From contig JALZWD010000360.1 of the NCBI GenBank assembly GCA_023300365.1, forward strand, positions 1-10,927: a DNA stretch of 10,927 nt, in the 5' to 3' direction. The notes beneath the pieces were generated by a model. It was not told where the DNA came from and did not search any database. It saw nothing but the letters and a program-made list of their open reading frames with translations. How positions within the stretch are numbered: the stretch's first letter is position 1; every line of letters starts with the position of its first letter. Shown here in pieces: positions 1-6,835 of this stretch. Origin of the DNA: Flavimaricola sp. GTDB lineage: Bacteria > Pseudomonadota > Alphaproteobacteria > Rhodobacterales > Rhodobacteraceae. Made by a program: the position numbers and the translations under genes.

Positions 1-150
1 TGATTGGGCCAATGCCGAAGTAGGATTGCTTGGCTGGCGGCGCTCTCATCGCTTTTGCAAAGCGACTGCCGCTTGGACGGTGCCCGCGAATTGCGGACAT
101 CGGGGAAGGCCGCCAGATGGTTATGCTGATTGGGCCGATGCCGAAGTAGG
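1..150. repeat. 24-bp direct repeat pair with 126-bp period and internal hairpins
   Basis: Copies at 1-24 and 127-150 are identical except for one base (A at 11, G at 137). Between them are two small perfect inverted repeats: CGCTTT/AAAGCG (50-55 and 59-64, loop TGC) and CCGC/GCGG (84-87 and 93-96, 5-nt loop). Repeats plus hairpins resemble a structured intergenic element more than an ordinary gene end. However, the period of 126 bp is a multiple of three, so a coding tandem repeat is not excluded. The left copy begins at the window edge, so the array may extend to the left. Confidence 0.8.
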
Positions 151-163
151 CACGTGTGCTTAG
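2..163 (+). CDS. Possible 3' end of an unknown gene (doubtful)
   Basis: One frame stays open from the window edge to a TAG at 161-163, with no start inside the window. It would end in a protein carrying DWA(N/D)AEVG twice, 42 residues apart, and finish just 12 nt before a good intrinsic terminator at 175-204; that spacing is the main argument for a real gene end. Against it, the translation between the repeats is rich in Trp, Cys, Arg and His, with no recognisable domain. Another plus-strand frame ends both repeat copies with the same six residues and a TAG (21-23 and 147-149), and the minus strand is also open here. I do not recognise a family. A non-coding repeat element is at least as likely. 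Confidence 0.2.
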   Translation, partial: DWANAEVGLLGWRRSHRFCKATAAWTVPANCGHRGRPPDGYADWADAEVGTCA

Positions 164-174
164 TGAGATTTTGG

Positions 175-204
175 AGCCGCTCCTGTTTGGGGGCGGCTTT
201 TTTT
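175..204 (+). terminator. Rho-independent terminator
   Basis: GCCGCTCC (176-183) pairs with GGGGCGGC (190-197), allowing one T:G wobble, around a six-base loop. Seven T residues follow at 198-204. This is a textbook intrinsic terminator reading rightward. It would end a transcript entering from the left and insulates the dioxygenase gene that begins at 260. Confidence 0.85.
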
Positions 205-247
205 GTGGTTGTGTGTGTCTGGATGGTTAAGCTGGTCACGCAAGTAT

Positions 248-253
248 AAGGAG
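248..253 (+). promoter_or_regulatory. Ribosome binding site deciding a GTG start
   Basis: AAGGAG lies six bases before the GTG at 260. It favours that start over a TTG at 203, which sits inside the T-run of the upstream terminator and would add 19 residues unlike the family. Confidence 0.8.
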
Positions 254-259
254 ACCGCC

Positions 260-1396
260 GTGTATCAGCCGTATTTTAGCGCAGATGACTGTGACATTGA
301 GGCGTTCAAAGCATTGCTTGCGCAGCAGACCCGCGCTGGGGATGTGCCATTTGCGTCCGAGATCATCGCCAATGTGCCGATTTATGAGGTTGCGGCCCTT
401 GATCTGACGGGGCCTGAGCGCCCTGCCCTTATGGCGGAATGGGCGCGTGTGATGTTGCGCGGCGCGGGGGCGATTGTGTTGCGTGGGGCCTATGCGCAAA
501 CGCGCGTTTTGGATGAGGCGACGGAGATTTACACGGCGATTATTGCCGAGGAAAAGGCCCAAGGTGGCAGTTCGGCGGATCATTTTGCCGCTGGCACCAA
601 TGACCGTGTTTGGAATTCGTTGCAAAAGCTGTGTCTGGCGGATGCGGATGTGTTTGCGCGGTATTTCGGCAATCTGGCGATTGATGCGGCAAGCGAGGCG
701 TGGCTGGGGCCGAATTATCAGATGACGGCGCAGGTGAACCTTGTGTATCCGGGCGGGGCCGCGCAGCAGGCGCACCGGGATTATCATTTGGGGTTCCAGA
801 CGGCGGAGGTTTCGGCGGCCTATCCGGCGCATGTGCATGACCTGTCGCCGGTGATGACATTGCAGGGCGCTGTGGCGCATTGTGATATGCCGGTTGAGAG
901 TGGGCCGACCAAGTTGTTGCCGTTTTCACAAGCGTACCGGGCCGGATATGCGGCGTACCGGTTGCCGGAATTTGCGGAATATTTCGATGCACATTGCGTG
1001 CAGGTGCCTTTGAAAAAGGGTGATGCGCTGTTTTTCTCGCCGGCGTTGTTTCATGCGGCGGGGGCGAATTCGACGGCGGATGTAGAGCGGATGGCCAATT
1101 TGATGCAGGTGGGTTCGGCGATGGGGCGGACGTTGGAGAATGTCGACCGATTGGCGATGTGTAAGGCGCTTTATCCCGTTTTGAGCGGCACACCAGTGAC
1201 GCCGCAGGTGCGCGCAGCGGTGGCCTGTGCGGCGGAGGGGTATTCGTTTCCAACAAACCTTGACCGCGATCCGCCCGTTGGGGGGTTGGTGCCCCAAACG
1301 CAAGCGGCGCTGTTTCTGGGTGCGCTGGAAACCGGGATGCCCCAAAGCGACTTGTTTGCGGCCCTTGATGCGCAGGCGGCGCGCAAGCGGGCTTAG
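260..1396 (+). CDS. Phytanoyl-CoA dioxygenase (PhyH) family protein
   Basis: Predicted cytoplasmic non-haem Fe(II)/2-oxoglutarate-dependent oxygenase of 378 residues, starting at GTG 260. The iron-binding facial triad can be placed: H172 and D174 in AHRDYH, and a distal H265 in ALFHAAGAN. R277 is a candidate for holding the 2-oxoglutarate carboxylate. The stretch between them, with a VESGPTKLLPFSQ segment, is typical of the PhyH double-stranded beta-helix. Family members hydroxylate varied small molecules, so the substrate cannot be named. The gene stands alone on this strand behind a terminator. Its stop overlaps the stop of the converging CoxM-like gene by four bases (1393-1396). No operon partner suggests a pathway. 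The family call is firm; the function is open. Confidence 0.88.
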   Translation: MYQPYFSADDCDIEAFKALLAQQTRAGDVPFASEIIANVPIYEVAALDLTGPERPALMAEWARVMLRGAGAIVLRGAYAQTRVLDEATEIYTAIIAEEKAQGGSSADHFAAGTNDRVWNSLQKLCLADADVFARYFGNLAIDAASEAWLGPNYQMTAQVNLVYPGGAAQQAHRDYHLGFQTAEVSAAYPAHVHDLSPVMTLQGAVAHCDMPVESGPTKLLPFSQAYRAGYAAYRLPEFAEYFDAHCVQVPLKKGDALFFSPALFHAAGANSTADVERMANLMQVGSAMGRTLENVDRLAMCKALYPVLSGTPVTPQVRAAVACAAEGYSFPTNLDRDPPVGGLVPQTQAALFLGALETGMPQSDLFAALDAQAARKRA

Positions 1397-2184
1397 GTCG
1401 CGGCCTCCTCAACGGCGCGTTTGGCCATCACCGTGACGAGGTGGGCGCGGTATTGCGGCGCGCCGTGGATATCGCCCAACATCCCCTCCGCGTCCAGTGT
1501 GAGGCCATCAAGCGCGGAGGCCGCGAAGCTGTTGGAAAGCGCGGCTTCGGCCTCGGCCCAACGAAAAACCCCGTCTTCGGAGGCGCCAGTGACCCCGACG
1601 CGCACGCCCGATGCGTAACGGCACACCATGACCCCGGTGAGGGCAAAGCGCGAGGCGGGTTGGTTAAACTTTTGATAGCTTGCGGCCTGCGGGATCGGGA
1701 ATTGTACTTCGGTGATGATTTCGCCCTCTTCGAGCGCCGTGCCGAACATGCCGTCAAAGAAATCATCCGCCGCAATCTGGCGGGTGTTGGTGATGATCGT
1801 GGCCCCGGTGGCCAAGGCGGCGGCGGGATAGCAGGCGGCGGGATCGTTGTTGGCGAGGCTGCCGCCCACGGTGCCGCGCGTCCGCACGGCCGGATCACCG
1901 ATATGACCAGCAAGATCGGCCAAGGCGGGAAATGCACCGCCGTCGCGGGCGACAACCGCATGTGGCGTCGCCCCACCGATGCACAGTGCATTGGCATCCG
2001 AACGGCAAATACCGCGCATTTCGGGAATAGATGATAGGCTGACCAAAACCGTTGGCATCGCCAAACGCTGTTTGAGGGTTGGGATCAGCGTCTGCCCGCC
2101 GCCCAAAGCCTGGGCGTCATCTTGGGCCAAGGCCTTGGCGGCGTCCGCAATGGTGGAGGGCCGTTCAAAATCAAAGGCATACAT
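1393..2184 (-). CDS. CoxM-like FAD-binding subunit of a molybdenum hydroxylase (xanthine dehydrogenase/CO dehydrogenase family)
   Basis: A 263-residue medium subunit that would pass electrons from the iron-sulfur subunit to FAD. Two FAD-contact motifs of the FAD_binding_5 domain are visible: GGGQTLIPTLKQR from residue 28 and TVGGSLANNDPAACYPAA from residue 105. The CO-dehydrogenase flavoprotein C-terminal domain follows from about residue 165 (KFNQPASRFALTGV). Length is normal for the family (about 260-290). The ATG at 2184 has a strong GAGGAGGG ribosome site. It is the last gene of the minus-strand run, after xdhC, coxS and a small secreted gene. The large molybdenum subunit it should partner is not in the window. 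Whether the enzyme oxidises CO, xanthine or another heterocycle or aldehyde cannot be told from this subunit. Confidence 0.92.
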   Translation of the reverse strand: MYAFDFERPSTIADAAKALAQDDAQALGGGQTLIPTLKQRLAMPTVLVSLSSIPEMRGICRSDANALCIGGATPHAVVARDGGAFPALADLAGHIGDPAVRTRGTVGGSLANNDPAACYPAAALATGATIITNTRQIAADDFFDGMFGTALEEGEIITEVQFPIPQAASYQKFNQPASRFALTGVMVCRYASGVRVGVTGASEDGVFRWAEAEAALSNSFAASALDGLTLDAEGMLGDIHGAPQYRAHLVTVMAKRAVEEAAT

Positions 2185-2220
2185 GTCGCGCCCTCCTCTT
2201 GTTGGATCAAATATTGCGGT

Positions 2221-2568
2221 TTAGTTGAACAAACGCTCAAGCTCATTGGCGACAAAAGTTCGCTCATCTTCGCCAGATTCGCTGTAGATCACCATAAAGC
2301 CGTTGATCACCCCGCCGTTGACCACAGGGCACATAAAGGTGACGTCGTTATTGCCCGGACCCAGATCCCAACCATAGACGATCCAATCGGTTACCACGAC
2401 TTCGCCACCATTGTTTTTTATATGGGCGTTCATCGCCAATTCGGCACGGCGCAGACATTCGTCGCGGTCGCCGACTTCGAGCATGTCGCGCACAGAAAAA
2501 CCTTCGGCAAAAGCCGGAGTAGTTGACGTAAGGGCCATAAGAGCCGCGGCAAATCCTAGAATACGCAT
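2221..2568 (-). CDS. Small secreted hypothetical protein between the coxM- and coxS-like genes
   Basis: I do not recognise a family. From the ATG at 2568 the product has 115 residues. It begins with a clear Sec signal peptide (MRILGFAAALMALTSTTPAFA, cut probably after AFA) and leaves a mature periplasmic protein of about 94 residues. The mature part has two cysteines (C38 and C80), which could form a disulfide, a V-V-V-T-D-W-I-V-Y beta-like segment and an acidic C-terminus. A TTG at 2574 is an alternative start; the AGGAG at 2579-2583 is 4 nt from the TTG and 10 nt from the ATG, and I prefer the ATG. The gene is co-directional with coxS (51 bp upstream) and coxM (36 bp downstream), so co-transcription is likely, but a secreted product does not obviously fit a cytoplasmic molybdoenzyme. 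Confidence 0.75.
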   Translation of the reverse strand: MRILGFAAALMALTSTTPAFAEGFSVRDMLEVGDRDECLRRAELAMNAHIKNNGGEVVVTDWIVYGWDLGPGNNDVTFMCPVVNGGVINGFMVIYSESGEDERTFVANELERLFN

Positions 2569-2597
2569 TTTCAATTTTCTCCTATTTTATAGTTAGT

Positions 2598-2623
2598 CGC
2601 TTGGTTAAATGGCGCTTGGTTAA
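2598..2623. repeat. 11-bp direct repeat at the 3' end of the coxS-like gene
   Basis: CGCTTGGTTAA occurs at 2598-2608 and again at 2613-2623. The second copy includes the coxS stop codon (2620-2622). It may be a small slippage duplication or a junction scar; no function is evident. Confidence 0.8.
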
Positions 2624-3102
2624 TGAGCCGCCAGTGTCACATCCTGCCCGGAGGCCGCCATGATGGCCTTGATGATGTTATGATAGCCCGTGCAGCGGCA
2701 CATATTGCCTTCGAGATAGGCGCGCACTTCGGCCTCGGTTGGTTTGGGATTTTCGCGCAACAGCGATGTGGCGGCCATGATCATGCCGGGCGTACAAAAC
2801 CCGCATTGCAATCCGTGGTGATCCTGAAAGGCCTGTTGGATATCGCCAAGCGAGCCGTCGTCATTGGCCATACCTTCGATGGTGCGCACCTCTGCGCCGT
2901 CGGCCTCAAGTGCGAGCATGGTGCAAGATTTGGCCAATTGGCCGTTTACATGAACAAGACAGGCGCCGCATTGACTTGTGTCGCAGCCGATATGCGTGCC
3001 GGTTAGGCGCAACCCGTCGCGCAAAACTTCGGAGAGCAAAGTGCGGCCTTCGACCTCGGCGGAGGCGGATTTGCCGTTGATCGTTATTGATATCTGGGCC
3101 AT
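2620..3102 (-). CDS. CoxS-like (2Fe-2S)-binding subunit of a molybdenum hydroxylase
   Basis: A 160-residue iron-sulfur subunit that would relay electrons from the molybdenum site to FAD. The N-terminal ferredoxin-like domain carries the plant-type cluster ligands C40, C45, C48 and C60 ([11 protein letters not shown]...SC). The C-terminal helical domain carries C100, C103, C135 and C137 ([11 protein letters not shown] ... CRCTGYHNI). All eight ligands are present and the length is normal, so the gene looks intact. It lies 100 bp downstream of the xdhC-like gene and 51 bp upstream of the small secreted gene. The ribosome site before ATG 3102 is weak. The family (CO dehydrogenase small subunit or related hydroxylase) is firm; the substrate is unknown because the catalytic subunit is missing. 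Confidence 0.93.
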   Translation of the reverse strand: MAQISITINGKSASAEVEGRTLLSEVLRDGLRLTGTHIGCDTSQCGACLVHVNGQLAKSCTMLALEADGAEVRTIEGMANDDGSLGDIQQAFQDHHGLQCGFCTPGMIMAATSLLRENPKPTEAEVRAYLEGNMCRCTGYHNIIKAIMAASGQDVTLAAH

Positions 3103-3179
3103 CGGGACGCTTTCGTTTGCATAGAGTTTTGATCGTGTTTGTGCGAGTTAAGCACGCCGCATGCTTGTTTGGGACTCTC

Positions 3180-3203
3180 AAAATGTGGGTGGTTGAACAT
3201 TTT
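3180..3203. other. AT-rich inverted repeat just after the xdhC-like stop
   Basis: AAAATGT (3180-3186) and ACATTTT (3197-3203) are a perfect 7-bp inverted repeat around a 10-nt loop, directly behind the xdhC stop on the minus strand. It is GC-poor, and on the minus strand only four T residues form the end of its right arm, so it is at best a weak terminator or mRNA 3'-end structure. The rest of the gap (3103-3179) holds another short inverted repeat, AAGCA/TGCTT at 3150-3166. I could not place a promoter there. Confidence 0.3.
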
Positions 3204-4177
3204 TATTGCTTGGGCGGTGATTTTCGTAAGGATTGAATGACTTGGGCCAGAATGCTGACCGCGATTTCGGCGGGTTTGCGCCCCCCCAGATCAAGGCCCA
3301 CGGGCGCATGGATACGGGCGATTTGATCATCAGACAGCCCCATTTGAGTAAGGCGTTCGACCCGCTTGGCGTGGGTTCGGGTAGAGCCCAGAGCCCCGAT
3401 ATAAAACGCCTTGGACCCGAGGGCCGCGATCAACGCGGGATCATCAATTTTGGGATCATGTGTGAGGGCGATGATGGCGGTGCTGCTGTCGATGCCAAGA
3501 CCGCCTAGGGCCTCGTCGGGCCAAGCATCCACGAGGGTATGGCCGGGGAAGCGGGCCGGCGTGGCAAAGGCGGGGCGCGGATCGATGATGGTGGGATCAA
3601 TCCCCGCGAGGGCCGCCATTTGCACCAAAGGTTGGGTGATATGAACCGCACCGATGATCAGCATGCGCAGGGGCGGATTGATCACGAGCGTGAATTTTTC
3701 GCCGTCCGCAGAGAGGCCCGACCGATCAAGGGCGACGTTTTGCGGGGCCATATCATGGGCGAGCAATTGGTGGGGGCCGCCGTCCAAGGGCACCTGCCAG
3801 CCGGTTGGGATGCGGGCCTTGGCCGCCGTGACCACGTGTTTGAGCAAGTCTGGGTCAAGTGCTGTGCCCACAGGTTCGACCAACACGCGGATGGTGCCGC
3901 CGCAAGCGAGGCCCACGGCGAAGGCATCATCGTCACTGACCCCGTAGGTAAGGAGGCGGGATTTGCCATCCGCGAGGGCCTCTTGCGCCTCGAGGATCAC
4001 GGCCCCTTCGACGCAGCCGCCCGAGACCGAGCCTTGCATCTCGCCGCTGGCATCAATGACCAGTTGCGATCCCACGCCGCGCGGCGCAGAGCCCCATGTT
4101 TCAATGACCGTGGCCAAAGCGGCCCCGCGCCCGGCGGCATGCCAATCGAGGGCCAATTGAATTTCAGCGGCGTGCAT
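3203..4177 (-). CDS. XdhC/CoxI family protein, molybdenum cofactor maturation factor
   Basis: A 324-residue cytoplasmic accessory protein. XdhC-family proteins bind molybdenum cofactor and help its sulfuration and insertion into xanthine dehydrogenase-type enzymes; they are not part of the final enzyme. The N-terminal XdhC/CoxI domain is seen at about residues 12-75 (ATVIETWGSAPRGVGSQ and SGSVSGGCVEGAV-type segment with a conserved Cys). The C-terminal Rossmann-like domain starts near residue 170 (LRMLIIGAVHITQPLVQMA) and includes IALTHDPKIDDPAL and FYIGALGS. Length is typical. It precedes coxS and coxM on the same strand, which fits a dedicated maturation factor for the enzyme those subunits belong to. 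The presence of this factor makes the absence of the large subunit more striking. Confidence 0.9.
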   Translation of the reverse strand: MHAAEIQLALDWHAAGRGAALATVIETWGSAPRGVGSQLVIDASGEMQGSVSGGCVEGAVILEAQEALADGKSRLLTYGVSDDDAFAVGLACGGTIRVLVEPVGTALDPDLLKHVVTAAKARIPTGWQVPLDGGPHQLLAHDMAPQNVALDRSGLSADGEKFTLVINPPLRMLIIGAVHITQPLVQMAALAGIDPTIIDPRPAFATPARFPGHTLVDAWPDEALGGLGIDSSTAIIALTHDPKIDDPALIAALGSKAFYIGALGSTRTHAKRVERLTQMGLSDDQIARIHAPVGLDLGGRKPAEIAVSILAQVIQSLRKSPPKQ

Positions 4178-4239
4178 TTGGTGTCTTTCGTAAGGATTTT
4201 GGCCCAGATCTTGGCAAGAACCCTGGGGGCGGGGCGGCG

Positions 4240-4731
4240 TTAGTAATTGTATTCAGTAAAGATCAGACGGGCCGGATTGCGGCGGGTGCCGTCATAAGAG
4301 CCGATCCAGATGTCGTAGCGCCCTTGCTGGGGATCTTGGATGGTGATGGCGGGGCTGAGGCCGCGGTAGTCGTCGTCGTAGTACCATGTCCGGCCATCGG
4401 GGGCGTTGACCAACAAAATGGCGTCAGCGCGCGAGTCGATGGCGATGGTCAATTGCTGGGATCCGCCGCGCCACGTGAGGCTAAAGTCTGGGCGGGTGGT
4501 GACAAAACCGTTCATCGGCTCGCCGTAGGTATAAACGGTACCGAACCCGCAGCGGTTGAGATTAACCGTGCCGCCGGCGGTGACATTGCGCACCTGTGGG
4601 TCGGGCAAGAAGCCCGCGTTGAGTTGAATGCCGCCGAAATGCGGGCGCAGGTTGAAATTGGGGCAGGCCTGAACGGTGGTGGCGGCAAGGGCCGCAGCGG
4701 TGGCAAATCCCGCAAAAATATATTTAAACAT
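4240..4731 (-). CDS. Secreted hypothetical protein with a pre-peptidase-C-terminal-like C-terminus
   Basis: A 163-residue exported protein from ATG 4731, chosen because AAGGAG lies seven bases upstream and the signal peptide starts there; the open frame extends further upstream but overlaps the neighbouring gene. Residues 1-22 form a signal peptide (MFKYIFAGFATAAALAATTVQA). The next residue is Cys, but Q at -2 does not fit a lipobox well. The mature part is beta-rich with two cysteines (C23, C61). The C-terminal section (LLVNAPDGRTWYYDDDYRG ... GRYDIWIGSYDG) resembles the small PPC-like beta-sandwich proteins often labelled peptidase-associated in Rhodobacteraceae, but no catalytic residues are seen, so no protease call is made. 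It lies 62 bp upstream of xdhC on the same strand. Confidence 0.82.
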   Translation of the reverse strand: MFKYIFAGFATAAALAATTVQACPNFNLRPHFGGIQLNAGFLPDPQVRNVTAGGTVNLNRCGFGTVYTYGEPMNGFVTTRPDFSLTWRGGSQQLTIAIDSRADAILLVNAPDGRTWYYDDDYRGLSPAITIQDPQQGRYDIWIGSYDGTRRNPARLIFTEYNY

Positions 4732-4791
4732 GACTATCTCCTTAGGCTCCGTCGCGCATGGGACGGTTAATTTTTTCAGCGTGGTAGGTCT

Positions 4792-4806
4792 TTGACGTGT
4801 GGTCAA
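4792..4806. promoter_or_regulatory. Short palindrome upstream of the secreted-protein gene
   Basis: TTGAC (4792-4796) and GTCAA (4802-4806) form a perfect inverted repeat with a 5-nt spacer, about 60 bp upstream of the ATG at 4731. It could be an operator. A TTGACC read on the minus strand resembles a -35 box, but no good -10 sits 16-18 bp downstream. The call is speculative. Confidence 0.2.
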
Positions 4807-4882
4807 TTCGCTTCCTTGGAAAAAATCGCGCCAAGTGGGGGTTTCGTGACCCCGCAGGGACATTTTCATGGCCATATACACG

Positions 4883-5350
4883 CTATGGTTGGGTTTTAGC
4901 CCGTGCAATGAAGCAGTTGTTGGTGGCCGAGCGGATGTCGACAAAAGCGATGTCGTCGCGTGAGAGCAGACTGTCGACGTAATCGGGGAGCGCGTCTTTG
5001 GGGGTGATCTGGCCCGAGCCATAGACGATGCGGTGGTCGGAGCAATAGCCTTTGATGAGGTATTGCTCCGAGGATGTGAGGTTGGGGGGGATGCCGTCTT
5101 GGTCCCACGCGGTGCAGTCTTTTGCGCATAAGAACACTGGGCCAGTTTCTGCATAAGGCTGGGGTTTGGGGAATGGGCGCGCGGCGAGGATGAGCATGGC
5201 GGCGCCTTTGGGGACTTGTGCCAAGCAGCAGCGGCAAGGGTTGCCGGCGCCCTCTGAGACCGCGCGTTCGGCGGGCTGGCCGTTGACGTCTGCGCCGCCT
5301 GCGCGGATGTGGGCGATGTATGTGGCGTCGAGCGGGTGGTATCGGGTCAT
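4883..5350 (-). CDS. DUF1203 domain-containing protein
   Basis: A 155-residue soluble protein of unknown function. It matches the DUF1203 pattern: a Cys-rich segment (C39, C41, C42) followed by AAMLILAARPFPKPQPYAETGPVFL (residues 50-74), then C75 and C79, and later YLIKGYCSDHRIVYGSG. The proline-glycine-rich PFPKPQPYAETGP run is the family hallmark. The cysteines could bind a metal, which is inference only. Length is normal (about 150-160). The ATG at 5350 has an AGGAG site about seven bases upstream. It is the first gene of the minus-strand run and is divergent from gcdH, with about 130 bp between the two starts. No signal peptide or membrane segment is seen. Its relation to the molybdoenzyme genes further down the strand is unclear. 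Confidence 0.85.
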   Translation of the reverse strand: MTRYHPLDATYIAHIRAGGADVNGQPAERAVSEGAGNPCRCCLAQVPKGAAMLILAARPFPKPQPYAETGPVFLCAKDCTAWDQDGIPPNLTSSEQYLIKGYCSDHRIVYGSGQITPKDALPDYVDSLLSRDDIAFVDIRSATNNCFIARAKTQP

Positions 5351-5467
5351 GGGGTGTCTCCTGTTGTATTGCCCCCCTTAATAAATGGGTGTGGCAGCGT
5401 GACGCGATCCGTTTCCTGCCCCTTTCACACCGCCCCTTGCCGCGTTAGGGTTTGATGACACCGCCAA

Positions 5468-5473
5468 AAGGGA
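5468..5473 (+). promoter_or_regulatory. Ribosome binding site favouring the gcdH start at 5482
   Basis: AAGGGA lies eight bases before ATG 5482. In-frame TTG 5452 and ATG 5455 upstream lack a comparable site and would add ten or nine residues not typical of the family. Confidence 0.6.
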
Positions 5474-5481
5474 TCACCGCG

Positions 5482-6705
5482 ATGAACGAGACCACAAAGA
5501 TTGCCGCCGCCGGGTTTGGGCCCGATTTGGGATCGTTTGATTGGGCGGACCCGTTTCGTTTGGAGCAGCAGTTGGGCGAGGATGAACGGATGTTGCGCGA
5601 TGGGGCGCGGGCGTTTGCGCAAGATAAGTTGGCGCCGCGCGTCCAAGAGGCCTACCGCGCGGAAGCAACGGACCCGGCAATTTTTGCCGAGATGGGTGCG
5701 GCGGGATTATTGGGAAGCACGATCCCCGAAGAATATGGCGGCTTGGGCGCGGGATATGTGACTTATGGGTTGATCGCGCGGGAAGTGGAACGTGTGGACA
5801 GCGGCTATCGGTCGATGATGTCTGTGCAGTCCTCGTTGGTTATGTATCCGATTGAGGCCTATGGCACCGAAGCGCAAAAGCGCAAATATTTGCCCGGATT
5901 GGCGGCAGGCACGTTGATCGGCTGTTTTGGATTGACCGAGGCCGACGCAGGATCAGATCCCGGCGGGATGACCACGACGGCCAAACAGATCGACGGCGGA
6001 TACGTTTTGAATGGCGCAAAGATGTGGATTTCGAACGCGCCGATTGCGGATGTGTTTGTGGTCTGGGCCAAATCAGAGGCGCATGGCGGCAAAATTCGCG
6101 GTTTTGTTTTGGACAAGGGCATGACGGGCCTGAGTGCGCCCAAGATTGCGGGCAAGCTGTCGCTTAGGGCGTCGATCACGGGCGAGATTGTGATGGAGAA
6201 CGTCGCGGTTGGCGAAGACGCGCTGTTGCCCGGTGTGGAAGGATTGAAGGGGCCGTTTGGCTGTTTGAACCGCGCGCGGTACGGGATTTCGTGGGGTGTG
6301 ATGGGCGCGGCTGAGGCGTGTTGGCACGGGGCGCGGCAATACGGTCTGGACCGTAAGCAATTTGGCAAACCTTTGGCACAGACGCAGCTGTTTCAGAAAA
6401 AACTTGCGGATATGCAGACCGAGATCACGCTTGGGCTTCAGGGGTCGCTTCAGGTGGGGCGTTTGTTGGATGCCGGGCAAGCCGCCCCTGAGATGATTAG
6501 CATGATGAAGCGTAACAATTGCGGCAAGGCGATTGAGGTCGCACGGCACGCCCGCGACATGCATGGCGGCAATGGCATTTCGGATAGTTTTCCGATCATG
6601 CGCCACATGATTAACCTTGAGACCGTGAACACTTATGAGGGAACACATGACGTGCACGCCCTTATTTTGGGACGCGCGCAGACCGGATTGCAGGCCTTTT
6701 TCTAA
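5482..6705 (+). CDS. gcdH: Glutaryl-CoA dehydrogenase (acyl-CoA dehydrogenase family)
   Basis: FAD enzyme of 407 residues that oxidises and decarboxylates glutaryl-CoA to crotonyl-CoA, in lysine, hydroxylysine and tryptophan breakdown; electrons go to electron-transfer flavoprotein. The sequence is diagnostic for this subfamily. [15 protein letters not shown] (from R110) holds the arginine that binds the glutaryl carboxylate. [13 protein letters not shown] (147-159) contacts FAD and substrate, and MWISNAP follows. The catalytic base is E386 in [20 protein letters not shown]. Length matches bacterial GCDH (about 390-410). The usual partner genes (LysR-type regulator, CoA-transferase) are not adjacent here. 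The gene diverges from the DUF1203 gene and is followed by about 130 bp without a gene, so it may be monocistronic. Confidence 0.96.
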   Translation: MNETTKIAAAGFGPDLGSFDWADPFRLEQQLGEDERMLRDGARAFAQDKLAPRVQEAYRAEATDPAIFAEMGAAGLLGSTIPEEYGGLGAGYVTYGLIAREVERVDSGYRSMMSVQSSLVMYPIEAYGTEAQKRKYLPGLAAGTLIGCFGLTEADAGSDPGGMTTTAKQIDGGYVLNGAKMWISNAPIADVFVVWAKSEAHGGKIRGFVLDKGMTGLSAPKIAGKLSLRASITGEIVMENVAVGEDALLPGVEGLKGPFGCLNRARYGISWGVMGAAEACWHGARQYGLDRKQFGKPLAQTQLFQKKLADMQTEITLGLQGSLQVGRLLDAGQAAPEMISMMKRNNCGKAIEVARHARDMHGGNGISDSFPIMRHMINLETVNTYEGTHDVHALILGRAQTGLQAFF

Positions 6706-6723
6706 GTTTTTAGGGCCTTTTTT
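6693..6723 (+). terminator. Weak candidate terminator after gcdH
   Basis: GGCC at 6693-6696 can pair with GGCC at 6714-6717 around the stop codon, followed by six T residues (6718-6723). The stem is short and the loop long. A second small inverted repeat, AAACA/TGTTT, is at 6726-6738. Transcription may end here, but neither structure is strong. Confidence 0.3.
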
Positions 6724-6835
6724 GGAAACAGTCTGTTTTTACCCCCCGTTTCGGAGGCCCAAACGCGTGTGAGCATTGCAAACCCATTGAAAAGTCTAAA
6801 AGTTAGTAAACGGGTTATGTCTTGAGAGTATTGTT

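Noticed and set aside
236..1412. Long antisense open frames opposite the dioxygenase gene
   Set aside because: They are Arg/Pro/His-rich shadow frames produced by the GC-biased codon use of the real plus-strand gene, without ribosome sites or domains.
1441..2034. 197-residue plus-strand frame opposite the CoxM-like gene
   Set aside because: It is Gly-rich low-complexity translation antisense to a clear conserved gene and has no recognisable domain.
3539..4243. 234-residue plus-strand frame opposite the xdhC-like gene
   Set aside because: It is a shadow of the conserved minus-strand XdhC frame, Arg/Gly/His-rich and without family features.
4838..4853. GGGGT/ACCCC inverted repeat as a terminator after the DUF1203 gene
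   Set aside because: The stem is only five pairs, and the nearest T-run on the minus strand lies about 11 nt beyond it, so it does not fit an intrinsic terminator.
4732..5154. N-terminal extension of the secreted protein up to 5154
   Set aside because: The extension reads through the DUF1203 gene in another frame and is Thr/Ser/Pro-rich. The signal peptide and ribosome site clearly mark the start at 4731.
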